A DNA stretch of 64,000 nt from Betaproteobacteria bacterium Ga0077526 (GTDB lineage: Bacteria; Pseudomonadota; Gammaproteobacteria; Burkholderiales; Ga0077523), in contig LNDV01000029.1 of assembly GCA_001464765.1 (NCBI GenBank), positions 248,001 through 312,000 of the forward strand. Reading direction: 5' to 3'. Position 1 is the stretch's first letter. The number at the start of each line of letters is the position of its first letter. Below the pieces are notes generated by a model that saw nothing but the letters and a program-made list of their open reading frames with translations, was not told the origin of the DNA and ran no database searches. Shown here in pieces: positions 38,982 to 47,642 of this stretch. The position numbers were made by a program, and so were the translations under genes.

Positions 38982-39590
38982 TCATGCGGTGCCTCCTTCG
39001 ACATCAATAGCCCGTGCGTGCTGCGAGACCTCCGCGACGAGTTCCGGAAAGTACGCGGTGAAGTCCGCGCGCAGCGCCTCGTAGTGGTCCTCGATCTCGG
39101 TCACGGCGCCGACGAGAGCCCCGGCGTGCCAGATGCGATGCCCCATGCCGTCGAGCGCCCGGGCGATGCCGTGCAGTTCGCGGTAGGACGTCAGCCAGTC
39201 GTATTCGACGAGTCGCGGAATCATCGCAGCGAGACCCGACGGCAGCGCGACGGTGCTGGCCGACAGATCGCGATACACCTCACCGACGAAGGCTTCGAGT
39301 GGCTTGGCGTGGTACTCGTCCCAAGCCTGGGCGAGGAAGTGGTCGTAGCAGATGTCGACGATGATGCCCGCGTACCGGCGCCGCGCTGCGGAGAGGCGTG
39401 CCTTGCTGGCCGTGACCAGCGGATGCGAGTCGGTGAACGTATCCACCGCCCGGTGCAGCCGGATGGCCGAGACGATTTCCGCGTCGTACGGCGCGCGCTC
39501 CAGAGGCCCCTTGACGTGATCGCCGAGGAAACTGCCGATGCGCCCGCCGGGCGTCGGCGGCGTGAGATACAGATGCGCGAGGAAGTTCAT
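38982..39590 (-). CDS. acpH: Acyl carrier protein phosphodiesterase
   Basis: This is a 202-residue HD-like phosphodiesterase that removes phosphopantetheine from holo-ACP. The N-terminal MNFLAHLYL, GSFLGDHVKG, RLHRAVDTFTDSHP and CYDHFLAQAW segments are the AcpH family signatures and include the conserved Asp and His residues. It follows the M20 hydrolase gene by 22 bp, on the same strand. Confidence 0.93.
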   Translation of the reverse strand: MNFLAHLYLTPPTPGGRIGSFLGDHVKGPLERAPYDAEIVSAIRLHRAVDTFTDSHPLVTASKARLSAARRRYAGIIVDICYDHFLAQAWDEYHAKPLEAFVGEVYRDLSASTVALPSGLAAMIPRLVEYDWLTSYRELHGIARALDGMGHRIWHAGALVGAVTEIEDHYEALRADFTAYFPELVAEVSQHARAIDVEGGTA

Positions 39591-39612
39591 CGCGCGGCAC
39601 GCCGCCGGCGCA

Positions 39613-40917
39613 TTACTTCGCGCCCATGTAGTCGCCCGTGAGGTTGAGCAGCGTGCGCACGCCGAGCTTCAGCGCCTTCTCGTCGATGGCGAAGCGCGGC
39701 GAATGGTTGTACGCGACCTTGTTCATGTCCTCGCCCTTCGGCGTGCCACCGAGGAACACGAACAGTCCGGGGGCGCGCTGCGCGAAGAACGAGAAGTCCT
39801 CCGCGCCCATCAGCCGGTCACGCAGCTTGACGTTGTCGGTGCCTGCGACCCGCTGCAGCGTGGGCAGCATGCGCGCGGTGAGCGCCGGATCGTTGACGGT
39901 GACGGCGTAGGGCTTCTCGATCGAAACCTCGGCAGTCGCGCCGGAGGCCTCGGCGATGTTCTCCGCCGTGCGCTTGATGCGCGCGTGGATGTCGTCGCGC
40001 AGCGCTTCGTCGAAGGTGCGAATCGTCCCGACCATCTCGACCTTGTCCGGGATGATGTTGAAACGGATGCCGCCGTCGATGCCGCCGATCGTCACCACGG
40101 CCGGCTCCTTGGCGATGTTCACCTGGCGGCTCACGATGGTCTGCAGCCCCAGCACGATCTGCGACGCTACAACAATCGGGTCCACGCCGCCCCACGGTGC
40201 GGAACCGTGCGTCTGCCGACCCTTCACCGTGATGCGCAGCACATCGGCGGCAGCCATCGCCGCCCCGGGCCGATAGCCCAGTTCCCCCTCGTGCAGGATC
40301 GCCCCGATGTGGAGGCCGAACACGACATCGGGTTTCGGATTCTCGAACGCGCCTTCCTTCAGCATGAGCGCTGCGCCGCCTTCCTCGCCCTGTGGCGGGC
40401 CTTCCTCGGCCGGCTGGAAGATGAGCTTGACGGTGCCCGGCAGGCGGTCCTTCACCTTGGCGAAGGCTTCTGCGGCGCCCATCAGCATGGCCACGTGCGT
40501 GTCGTGACCGCAGGCGTGCATGACGCCGGTTTCCTTGCCCGCGTAGGTGGTGCGCACCTTCGACGCGAAGGGGAGATCCACCTCTTCGGTGACGGGCAGC
40601 GCGTCCATGTCGGCACGCAGCGCCACAACCGGCCCCGGTTTGCCGCCGCGCAGGACCCCGACCACGCCGGTGACGCCCACGCCGGTCTTCACTTCATAGC
40701 CCAGCGCCGTCAGATGGTCCGCGACGATCTTCGCGGTGCGGACTTCGCGGTTGCCAAGCTCCGGATGCTGGTGGATGTCCCGCCGCCAGGCGATCACCTT
40801 GGATTCGAGCGAGTCGGCGAGGCGGTCGAACTCGTCCTGGAGACTCGCGGCGCGAACAGGGGAGACCGCCGCGGCGGCGAGGAGTGACAGGAACAGCACG
40901 GTGCAGCGGCGAATCAT
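39613..40917 (-). CDS. Secreted M20D family amidohydrolase (hippurate hydrolase-like)
   Basis: This 434-residue zinc amidohydrolase has a signal peptide (about 4-23, ending SPVRAAS), so it is periplasmic. The metal-binding sequence includes HACGHDTHVAML, FQPAEEGP and the late AEDFSFFAQ; the dimerisation domain carries GRQTHGSAPW. Relatives hydrolyse N-acyl or indole-acetyl amino acids. The exported form suggests use of extracellular N-acylated amino acids. Confidence 0.9.
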   Translation of the reverse strand: MIRRCTVLFLSLLAAAAVSPVRAASLQDEFDRLADSLESKVIAWRRDIHQHPELGNREVRTAKIVADHLTALGYEVKTGVGVTGVVGVLRGGKPGPVVALRADMDALPVTEEVDLPFASKVRTTYAGKETGVMHACGHDTHVAMLMGAAEAFAKVKDRLPGTVKLIFQPAEEGPPQGEEGGAALMLKEGAFENPKPDVVFGLHIGAILHEGELGYRPGAAMAAADVLRITVKGRQTHGSAPWGGVDPIVVASQIVLGLQTIVSRQVNIAKEPAVVTIGGIDGGIRFNIIPDKVEMVGTIRTFDEALRDDIHARIKRTAENIAEASGATAEVSIEKPYAVTVNDPALTARMLPTLQRVAGTDNVKLRDRLMGAEDFSFFAQRAPGLFVFLGGTPKGEDMNKVAYNHSPRFAIDEKALKLGVRTLLNLTGDYMGAK

Positions 40918-41029
40918 GGAGGGTCTCCGGAGGACGGGCGGGTTGAGGGGAGTTTCGGCAGTCCGGGGACCGGCGTCAATGCTCTATGCGTGATGTCCGC
41001 CCCGGACAGAGTCGGGGCTACGTACAACG

Positions 41030-42736
41030 TCAATCCTTCCGCAGCGCCTCGGCCGCGGCGTGCGCACTCAGGAACACCTGTCCCGGCGGCAGGCTGCGCA
41101 TCAGCGCCGTCGTCTGCATGCGGTCCATGAGCGGGCCCTTGACGTCGGTCAGATGCAGGGTCACCCCGGTTTCCCGAAGCGCCTCGAGCAGCCGTTCGAG
41201 GCGTTCCAGCGCGGTGCTGTCGATCGTGTTCACGCTGCTCATCACGAGAACGAGATGGCGCACGTCCGGGTGTTCGCTCACCGCGTTGCCCAGCCAGGAC
41301 TCGAGGAATCCCGCATTGGCGAACGTGAAGTTCTCGTCCGGACGAACGAACAGCAGATGCGGCCAGGTCTCGACCTCGTGCCGGCGCACGTTGCGGAAAT
41401 GCTCGCTGCCGCGGATGCGCCCCAGCACGGCAATGTGGGGACGGGCATTGCGTGCGGAGAAGCCCACCAGAGACGCGATGACGCCGGCCGCGATACCTTT
41501 CTCGATGCCGAGCGCCAGCACGCCGATGACGGTGACTGCGAAGACGGCGCCGTCGATCCGGTCGTACCGCCAGAGCGCACGGATGGACGGGATGTCCACG
41601 AGCCGGGCGACCGCGACGATGATGATCGCAGCGAGCGCCAGCTTCGGCACGCCCGCGAGCATGGATGCCGCCGTGAGCGCGACGAGGCCGACCAGCAGCG
41701 CCGTGAGGATCGACGCGAGTTGCGTGCGGGCGCCCGCCTGGAAGTTGACCATCGTGCGCGAGAACCCGCCCGCCACCGGCATGCCGCCGCCCAGCGCCGC
41801 GCCGATGTTGGCCGCGCCCAGGGCGATCAGTTCCTGATTCGCATCGATGCGCTCGCGCCGCCGCGCGGCGAGTGCTTTGGCGATGGAAAGGCTCTCGACG
41901 TAGCTCACCAGGGCGATCAGTGCGGCCGGCAGGACAAGCTGCGCCAGCAGCGGCAGCGGCAAGGAGGGCAGCCGGGGCAGGGGCAGGCCGGACGGCAGCG
42001 CGCCGACCTTGGCTACCGAGTTCGACAGCCCGGGTATCGCGGCGACCGCGAGGGTGGCGATGACGATCACCGCGAGCGGGCCGCCGCGCGAGCACAGCCG
42101 CGCGTTGACCTCGGACAGCCCGAGCGATCGCAGCAGGCGCTGGAGCGGGCGGTCCATGAGCAGCAGCAGGATCACGGCGCCCGCGCCCAGCAAGGCGGTG
42201 GCCGGATGCGCGCCGAGCTCCGCCGCCGCATGCGCGGGCGAGCCGTCCCAGCGGAACCCGAGCAGGCTCGGCAGCTGGTTGATGAGAATGAGCGTTGCCG
42301 CGGCGAGCGTGAAACCGGACAGCACCGGGTGGCTCAGCACGTTCTCGACCACGCCGAGGCGCAGGAACCCCATCGCGAGGAGCAGGCCGCCGCCGAGGAG
42401 CGCGAGCAGGAGGGCGGCGGCCACCGGATCCGTCCCCGGGGGGAGATCGTGGAGCGCCTGGGCCACCATCAGCGCGGCGACGGACACCGGGCCCACGGCG
42501 AGCGTCCGGCTCGTGCCGAAGAGCGCGTAGGCGATGGGCGGCAGCACGCTCGTGTACAGCCCCACTTCCGGCGGCAGACCGGCGAGCAGCGCGAACGCCA
42601 TGCCCTGCGGCACCAGCACGATCGCGGTGATGATGCCGGCCACCAGATCGCCCTGGGCATCGCGGCGGGTGTACTCCCTAAGCCAGCCGGCGATGGGGAG
42701 CCAGCGGGCGGGGCGCGGAGCGACGGGAGAGGACAT
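41030..42736 (-). CDS. SulP (SLC26) family anion transporter with STAS domain
   Basis: This 568-residue protein has about 12-14 membrane segments, beginning with GDLVAGIITAIVLVPQGMAFA and the family pattern GLPPEVGLYTSVLPPIAYALFGTS (shortened here to its first part). The cytoplasmic C-terminal STAS domain is at about 430-560 (LVLVMSSVNTIDSTALERLE). Bacterial SulP members carry sulfate, bicarbonate or dicarboxylates. No carbonic anhydrase or sulfur gene is adjacent, so the substrate is open. Confidence 0.92.
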   Translation of the reverse strand: MSSPVAPRPARWLPIAGWLREYTRRDAQGDLVAGIITAIVLVPQGMAFALLAGLPPEVGLYTSVLPPIAYALFGTSRTLAVGPVSVAALMVAQALHDLPPGTDPVAAALLLALLGGGLLLAMGFLRLGVVENVLSHPVLSGFTLAAATLILINQLPSLLGFRWDGSPAHAAAELGAHPATALLGAGAVILLLLMDRPLQRLLRSLGLSEVNARLCSRGGPLAVIVIATLAVAAIPGLSNSVAKVGALPSGLPLPRLPSLPLPLLAQLVLPAALIALVSYVESLSIAKALAARRRERIDANQELIALGAANIGAALGGGMPVAGGFSRTMVNFQAGARTQLASILTALLVGLVALTAASMLAGVPKLALAAIIIVAVARLVDIPSIRALWRYDRIDGAVFAVTVIGVLALGIEKGIAAGVIASLVGFSARNARPHIAVLGRIRGSEHFRNVRRHEVETWPHLLFVRPDENFTFANAGFLESWLGNAVSEHPDVRHLVLVMSSVNTIDSTALERLERLLEALRETGVTLHLTDVKGPLMDRMQTTALMRSLPPGQVFLSAHAAAEALRKD

Positions 42737-42792
42737 GGGCTCGATGGTACCTTCCGCAGCGCGGAACGCGAGCGCTCGCTCGCGGTCATTCC

Positions 42793-43905
42793 ATGCGATT
42801 CTTCGCTGTCCACCCGACCCCGGCCGCCACCATGACCCGATTGCCCGATCCCCGCCCCGCCCAGTCGTCCGCGCCTCCGACGCCGCTCGCCGAGCGGCTT
42901 GCCGCGGTGCTGCGTGAGCCCGGGCCGCGTTCGCGTGAGGTGCTGGTGAGACAGATCCGTCGAGCCCTCTCGCAGAGCGCGGGCGACGACGTACTCGGCT
43001 TGGTGAGGGACGCAGGCCCCGATGTCGTCGGCGAGGCCGTGCGCGCCGTGGATGCCGCCATCAGTGAACTCGACGAGGCGCTGGACGGACCCGACGGCGT
43101 CGTCGCTCGGCTGTTCCTGATCCCCATCGTGTTCGTGACGGCGGGCGCCGCTCCGGCCACCGTGCAAGGCGCCTTGCCTGACGTGAACGAGATCCGGACG
43201 CTGCTCCGCGCGGCCGGTGCTCTCGGCCCGGTCGAAACCTTCGGGCTCAGCAACGCGCTGGGCGAGTCCGATGCCGCCTGGGGTGTGTCGCCGGCCGCGC
43301 TCTATCGCCTCGCTCGCGACCTCGGGGGGGCCGGTGGTGTGTCGCTGCTGGAACCGGCACCGATCGAACTGACCACCGCCGATGAGACCGTGCACCTGCG
43401 ATTCCTGGCGGGCGCCTGCGTGACGAGCGCGTCGGCGCCCACTTTCCTGGAGACTGCCGGGCCCGTGGGCCGGTGGGGCATGTCGGTGTCGAAGGAGATG
43501 ACAGAGCAGCTCGCGACCGAAGGATTGTCGCTGCTGGCCCTGCCGCGCTCGCCGATGCCCTGGTACGCCGCGCTGAACGAAGGGCGCTTCGCCCGCGAGG
43601 AGACCGCCTTCCATCTGTTTGCCACGGGTGCCATCCGACGCATCCGCAGCGAAACCGGCGATCCGATCGCGAAGATCTCGGCCCGCAGCGACAGCAGTAT
43701 CCGTGTCGAGCTGACATCGCCCTTCGACGAACTCTCGGTGCACGCTTACCGCTGGCCGCTCGCGCCCGGCGACGACCTCGCGCGGGCCGAAGCGAGCATC
43801 CGGGACCTGCTCCACGACTGCCGGGTCGAGCGGATCGAAATCGTGGAAGAGGTGCAGGCGGCGACCGCGCTGCCCCGTGCGCCTGGCGGCGGGCTGTTCT
43901 CGTAG
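42793..43905 (+). CDS. Conserved hypothetical protein
   Basis: I do not recognise this protein of up to 370 residues. It has no signal peptide or membrane segment, is mainly helical in the N-terminal half (ERLAAVLREPG; RQIRRALSQS), and has a mixed C-terminal part. An ATG at 42832 (MTRLPDP) is a plausible start, since residues 1-13 are not conserved-looking. It is divergent from the SulP gene, 56 bp away. Codon use resembles the chromosomal genes on its left, not the cassettes to its right. Confidence 0.65.
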   Translation: MRFFAVHPTPAATMTRLPDPRPAQSSAPPTPLAERLAAVLREPGPRSREVLVRQIRRALSQSAGDDVLGLVRDAGPDVVGEAVRAVDAAISELDEALDGPDGVVARLFLIPIVFVTAGAAPATVQGALPDVNEIRTLLRAAGALGPVETFGLSNALGESDAAWGVSPAALYRLARDLGGAGGVSLLEPAPIELTTADETVHLRFLAGACVTSASAPTFLETAGPVGRWGMSVSKEMTEQLATEGLSLLALPRSPMPWYAALNEGRFAREETAFHLFATGAIRRIRSETGDPIAKISARSDSSIRVELTSPFDELSVHAYRWPLAPGDDLARAEASIRDLLHDCRVERIEIVEEVQAATALPRAPGGGLFS

Positions 43906-43944
43906 AGCGCGCACCGCGCCCTGGCAGAGCTGGAACAGGCATCA

Positions 43945-44026
43945 CGTAGCCCGGGCTTCGCCCGGGGGCGGCGATTCCTCGCGGGCAAACACCGCATTGA
44001 ATTGCCCGGGCCGAGCCCGGGCTACG
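43945..44026. repeat. REP-like palindromic repeat, copy 1
   Basis: An 82-bp element begins CGTAGCCCGGGCT and ends AGCCCGGGCTACG, so its ends are inverted repeats. The first arm itself forms a CCCGGGC-TTC-GCCCGGG hairpin. A second, partly degraded copy lies at 45939. Such elements are dispersed by REP-associated transposases and often sit at 3' ends of genes; none is visible here. Confidence 0.8.
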
Positions 44027-44084
44027 GAAGGCTCCGGGCATCCCGCTGCTCCATCGTTGGTCAGGCAACGACCTCCGCGGGACA

Positions 44085-44102
44085 TGTACAATAAAGCGTA
44101 CA
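44085..44102 (+). promoter_or_regulatory. YefM-type operator (TGTACA motifs)
   Basis: The sequence TGTACA at 44085-44090 and CGTACA at 44097-44102 lie 12 bp apart, 16 bp before the antitoxin start. The YefM-YoeB complex of E. coli binds operator palindromes with TGTACA cores, so this is a likely autoregulation site. The AAGGAGG ribosome site follows at 44107-44113. Confidence 0.75.
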
Positions 44103-44118
44103 CATCAAGGAGGCGAAC

Positions 44119-44370
44119 ATGGACGCTATTTCCTACAGCGCAGCACGTGCCAACCTGGCCAAGACCATGGATCGGGTCTGTGAAGACCACGAGCCGATCA
44201 TCATCACTCGAAACGGAGAACAGTCAGTCGTGATGCTGTCGCTCGATGACTTCAAGGCCCTCGAAGAAACGGCGTACCTTCTGAGAAGCCCCGCAAACGC
44301 CAAGCGATTGCTGTCAGCCGTCACGCAACTGGCCGAGGGAAAAGGCAAGGTACGTGAGTTGGTGAAGTGA
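44119..44370 (+). CDS. yefM: YefM-family antitoxin
   Basis: This 83-residue type II antitoxin of the Phd/YefM family starts with the dimerising DNA-binding part (MDAISYSAARANLAKTMD) and has the typical TRNGEQSVVMLSLDDF segment. The C-terminal tail (about 57-83) should wrap the toxin. It ends overlapping the toxin start (GTGA). It is preceded by a strong AAGGAGG and a TGTACA operator pair. Confidence 0.95.
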   Translation: MDAISYSAARANLAKTMDRVCEDHEPIIITRNGEQSVVMLSLDDFKALEETAYLLRSPANAKRLLSAVTQLAEGKGKVRELVK

Positions 44371-44621
44371 AACTCGTCTTCTCAGACGAGGCGTGGGACG
44401 ACTACGTCTACTGGCAGAAGCAAGATCGCAAGATGGTGGAGCGGATCAACAAGCTGATCCAGGAGGTCAAGCGTGATCCGTTCTCGGGTGTTGGTAAGCC
44501 CGAGCCACTTAAGCATGCCCTTGCCGGATTCTGGTCCAGACGCATCACTGACGAGCACCGGATGGTCTACCGAGTCGAGAACGACGCGTTGCTCATTGCA
44601 CAACTCCGATACCACTACTGA
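44367..44621 (+). CDS. yoeB: YoeB-family ribosome-dependent mRNA interferase toxin
   Basis: This 84-residue RelE-fold toxin cuts mRNA at the ribosomal A site. The catalytic residues map directly to those of E. coli YoeB: E46, R65, H83 and the C-terminal Y84. A GTG start overlaps the antitoxin stop by four bases, so the toxin is made after the antitoxin. No damage is seen, so it should be active. Confidence 0.95.
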   Translation: MKLVFSDEAWDDYVYWQKQDRKMVERINKLIQEVKRDPFSGVGKPEPLKHALAGFWSRRITDEHRMVYRVENDALLIAQLRYHY

Positions 44622-44893
44622 CGAAACTGCGCCGACGGACGATCTCCATTTGTCTTGCCTGAATGCGAGACCTCATCCGATAGCTGAGGTCGCGTCTTGC
44701 GATAGCGCACGAGCGGACGGCCGTTCTGCTTTCTCTTCTTCCGATTCCCTGTCACTTTTTGTCGACGCGCCATCCGCCTGACCGAGAAAGACGTCATGCA
44801 AGACGCGGCTCCCCCGCATCCACGCAGGCCCCTCGCGCAACGCGTTAGCATGATGGCTCCTACCCGCCCGCAAGCTCGGAGGCCCGATCCGCC

Positions 44894-45187
44894 ATGTGCC
44901 GCAACATCCGAACGCTGTTCAATTTCGAGCCGCCCGCAACGGACTCAGAAATCCGCGAGGCTTCGCTGCAGTTCGTCCGCAAGCTGAGCGGATTCAATTC
45001 CCCCTCCCGAGTCAATCTGGAAGCCTTCGATCGCGCTGTCGACGATGTCGCTGCAGCGGCGCGCGCTCTGATCGGAAGCCTTGTCACCGCTTCGCCGCCG
45101 CGCGATCGGGAAACCGAGGCCGCGCGGGCCAGGGAGCGGTCCCGGATGAGGTACACCATTCGGCCGGACTCCGAGCCGTCCCGCTGA
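44894..45187 (+). CDS. DUF2277 family protein
   Basis: The 97-residue protein begins MCRNIRTLFNFEPPATD, the hallmark of DUF2277, and continues with FVRKLSGFNSPS. The function is unknown. The 272-bp spacer before it (44622-44893) holds no gene; a GACCTCA/TGAGGTC inverted repeat (about 44670-44693) lies after yoeB without a T-tract. The next gene starts 14 bp after its stop. Confidence 0.88.
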   Translation: MCRNIRTLFNFEPPATDSEIREASLQFVRKLSGFNSPSRVNLEAFDRAVDDVAAAARALIGSLVTASPPRDRETEAARARERSRMRYTIRPDSEPSR

Positions 45188-45201
45188 CCAATCGGAACCC
45201 C

Positions 45202-45714
45202 ATGGAACTCTTCACACAAGAACTGCTCTGGGTCCGCGACATCGATCCCCACCGGATCGCTCTGACGTCCTGCCCGCCCGACGCCGATTCGCTCCCGGCC
45301 CAGATCGAGGGCTGGAAGGCTGCTGGCGTGGATGTCGTTGTGTCGCTGCAGGAACCCCGCGAACGAGAAGCCCGCGGCATCAGCGCAGAGCCGATTCACT
45401 GCGAGCGGGTCGGGCTGTCGTTCCGGTCGTTCCCCATCCGTGACCACGACGTTCCGACTTCGATGGAGGATTTCGCGGCGTTTACGCGCGACATTCACCG
45501 GGAGGTCCTCGCCGGGCGCGCGCTGGTTGTCCATTGCCTGGCGGGTATCGGCCGATCCGGCCTGCTGACGGCGAGCCTGCTGTTCCTGATGGGCGTGCCG
45601 CGAGAGTCGATTCCCGAGATCCTGCGGCAGTCACGCGGATTCTCCATGCCGCAGACACCGGAACAGCGGCAGTGGCTGGAGGCGTTCTACGAGGTGCTGG
45701 CGAACTCGCGGTAG
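45202..45714 (+). CDS. Dual-specificity/tyrosine protein phosphatase-like protein
   Basis: This 170-residue protein has the PTP signature HCLAGIGRSG (pattern HCxxGxGRS) at about 112-121, with the catalytic Cys and Arg, and a general-acid aspartate in the IRDHDVP loop. It resembles bacterial CDKN3/DSP-type phosphatases. The ATG at 45202 (MELFTQELLW) is used; the open frame further upstream overlaps the DUF2277 gene. The substrate is unknown. Confidence 0.87.
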   Translation: MELFTQELLWVRDIDPHRIALTSCPPDADSLPAQIEGWKAAGVDVVVSLQEPREREARGISAEPIHCERVGLSFRSFPIRDHDVPTSMEDFAAFTRDIHREVLAGRALVVHCLAGIGRSGLLTASLLFLMGVPRESIPEILRQSRGFSMPQTPEQRQWLEAFYEVLANSR

Positions 45715-46132
45715 GGCCGGGGCGACCTCAGGCCTGACCACGAGGCGCCCCGCGCTCGACGATTCGACGCGCACTGCGCGATCGCGGGGATCGCGCGTCG
45801 CAATCACGCACGAGCTGACTGCCGTTCCGCCTGCTCGTCGTCCGATTCCCCGACAATCCAGCCGCCTGGCGCCGAAGCACGTCGGACAAGAACGGCCCCC
45901 GAATGCGCGCTGCGACCCCTGCATCTGCCGAGGCATCTCGTAGCCCGGGCTTCGCCCGGGGCCGGCGCCTCCCCCCGCGCAGATGCTGCGTTGAACTCCC
46001 CGGACCGATAGCGAGCCCCGGATGGCGTTGTGTCGTCGTGACGCCTGATGGCGCAGCTTCAGGAGCTCGGACTGCCTTTGCTCGAATGCAGGACTGGGCA
46101 AACATGCCGCGTGCCGACACCCGTCACGCTTG
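45715..46132. other. Intergenic region with a REP-like element
   Basis: About 420 bp hold no convincing gene. The only structured part is the second copy of the REP-like palindrome (45939-46022). The next coding sequence on the right is the DUF5615 gene on the minus strand. Confidence 0.5.
45939..46022. repeat. REP-like palindromic repeat, copy 2 (degenerate)
   Basis: It begins with the same CGTAGCCCGGGCTTCGCCCG arm as copy 1, preceded in both by AGGCATC. The distal half is diverged, reading GTTGAACTCCCCGGACCG where copy 1 has ATTGAATTGCCCGGGCCG. The final arm (AGCCCCGGATGGCG) no longer matches the first, so this copy is eroded at its right end. Confidence 0.65.
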
Positions 46133-46495
46133 TCACTCTTCACCGTCTCGTATGCGGACACGCTTCTCGTCGATGACCCACAGTTGACCTCGGACGCGTT
46201 CCACCGCACTAAGCCGCACACCCGCTCGTACGAGTTCGTCGATCTTGCTGAAGGTCTGCCTTGGAGGCCGGAGAACCCATATGCCCGGATACGAACCCGG
46301 CGGATAAGCGCGAATATCGGAGAAGTCGAGATCGAGCGTGATCAGGATTCTGTCTTCCGCAACACAGGCCTGAAGGACTGTCTGATCGGTCGCGCCAGCC
46401 AACCCTTCGTCTGCAACGGTGTGAGCGTCATGGCCCGCCTCGTCCAGCGATTGGCGAACCAGTTCGGGAACATTCTCATCGAGCTTGAACTTCAC
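46133..46495 (-). CDS. DUF5615 (Mut7-C-like PIN fold) protein, probable toxin
   Basis: This 120-residue protein begins VKFKLDENVP and has the SLDEAGHDAHTV and ITLDLDFSDIRAYPPG segments of DUF5615, a PIN-like nuclease family that usually pairs with DUF433. The acidic residues D8, E9 and D66/D68 (approximate) would bind metal. The start is a GTG at 46495, 7 bp after the stop of the DUF433 gene. It is likely the nuclease of a toxin-antitoxin-like module; toxicity is inferred from the family. Confidence 0.85.
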   Translation of the reverse strand: MKFKLDENVPELVRQSLDEAGHDAHTVADEGLAGATDQTVLQACVAEDRILITLDLDFSDIRAYPPGSYPGIWVLRPPRQTFSKIDELVRAGVRLSAVERVRGQLWVIDEKRVRIRDGEE

Positions 46496-46502
46496 GGGAG
46501 GG

Positions 46503-46730
46503 TCAGGCCGGGGTCGGGACGACTCGCTCCCGCGCCAACTCCGCTGCGTATCCCAAGGCCGCCGGGATGAACTCCGCACGCAAGCCAGGGTACTGCAGAA
46601 GGATCTCCTCCGACGTGGCGCCATTCGCCAGGTTGTCCAGAACGACGGTTACCGGTATCCGCGTTCCCACGAAGCAGATCGCCCCGTGCAGGATGTTCGG
46701 ATCCGTGGTGATGTACTGTTTCCAGTCCAT
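46503..46730 (-). CDS. DUF433 protein, probable antitoxin partner of DUF5615
   Basis: This 75-residue protein has the DUF433 core YITTDPNILHGAICFVGTRI, with the winged-helix motif LANGATSEEILLQYPGL. The ATG at 46730 is preferred; the open frame upstream is arginine-rich. It is followed at once by the DUF5615 gene, the standard order for this module. Confidence 0.87.
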   Translation of the reverse strand: MDWKQYITTDPNILHGAICFVGTRIPVTVVLDNLANGATSEEILLQYPGLRAEFIPAALGYAAELARERVVPTPA

Positions 46731-46955
46731 GGCAGTCTCGCGTGCAAATGACCATCCCATTCTACGCGCGGTGGGAGAGCGACTTGGCCCTCTCCGTCGG
46801 TTCGTCGAGTAGGCTGACCATGATCGTGCTCGAGGGAAGCAGATACCGGAGCCCACGCCGAGGCTGATGGCCTCGGCGTGGGCGAAAGGGCACCAGACCT
46901 CAATCCAGCCCTTGCCCGTCTCCCAAAACTCGCCAATGGGACCCCTGGGCCGGCG

Positions 46956-46979
46956 GTGCTTGAACGCAAGGCGCGACCC
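46956..46979. repeat. 24-bp direct repeat, left copy
   Basis: GTGCTTGAACGCAAG followed by GCGCGACCC occurs here and again at 47522-47545, with one mismatch. The two copies flank the 119-residue gene at 47019-47378, 566 bp apart. They may be relics of a recombination site or simply of a shared intergenic repeat. Confidence 0.6.
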
Positions 46980-47018
46980 TATGTGTACGCACCCCCCCGG
47001 CCGTCTCGCTACCTTCCC

Positions 47019-47378
47019 TCAAAGATCAAGAAAATCGAATAGCGAAAAGTCGATGTCCGGAAACTCGAGCCAGGAAAGATTGAAGTCGAACCATGAGGTG
47101 TCGGTGGCGCTGCTCACGGAGGACAACATCTCGCTCTTCATTGCCGCGTAGTCACAGCTCTCACCAATCGATTGGTGGTATTGATCGAAGTCGCTGTGAG
47201 TGTTGAACGTCGCGTGTGACCAGCAGCCGAAATCAAGGTGGATGTTCTGGCGACGATTTGCCTCCTTGACCTCTTGAACCGTGTAGTACCGCTTCTTGCC
47301 GTAATGCTTGACCAGATCGTTCCCGACGAGCTGCACTTGTTTTCGACGGTCTGCTGGCGCCATCGCACAGGCTCTCAT
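47019..47378 (-). CDS. Hypothetical protein
   Basis: I do not recognise this 119-residue protein. The N-terminus is basic (LVKHYGKKRYYTVQEVKEA), and the C-terminus is acidic and aromatic, ending in a run of Asp/Phe/Leu (FPDIDFSLFDFLDL). There is no signal peptide or metal motif. It is on the minus strand like the whole region to the right, and is bracketed by a 24-bp direct repeat, so it may be a cassette with lost attC boundaries. Confidence 0.6.
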   Translation of the reverse strand: MRACAMAPADRRKQVQLVGNDLVKHYGKKRYYTVQEVKEANRRQNIHLDFGCWSHATFNTHSDFDQYHQSIGESCDYAAMKSEMLSSVSSATDTSWFDFNLSWLEFPDIDFSLFDFLDL

Positions 47379-47521
47379 GGTGCTCCCTCATCGTTGGCTC
47401 CCGCTGCTGTAGCGGTAGGTTATGTGATTTCGGTGCTGCACTCGCTCCTGTCGATCTCCGCCGACGATCCGGCGGCCTGACAAGAGAACACGCCATGCAT
47501 GGCCGCCCCCCAAGAGCGGAC

Positions 47522-47545
47522 GTGCTTGAACGCAAGACGCGACCC
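47522..47545. repeat. 24-bp direct repeat, right copy
   Basis: This is the second copy of the repeat at 46956, with A for G at one position. It lies between the FAD oxidoreductase gene (whose stop is at 47643) and the 119-residue gene. Confidence 0.6.
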
Positions 47546-47642
47546 CGAACGCTGCATCGTGGTAAAGAACTTCCTCGCTCGAACGCGGGCTATCCTTTTC
47601 TGGGCAGACAGGCCGTTGTCACGCGTGCGACGGCTCACCCGC

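Noticed and set aside
41060..42835. Long + strand open frame opposite the SulP gene
   Set aside because: The minus strand encodes a full SulP transporter with STAS domain; the + strand product is arginine/glutamine-rich and unlike any protein.
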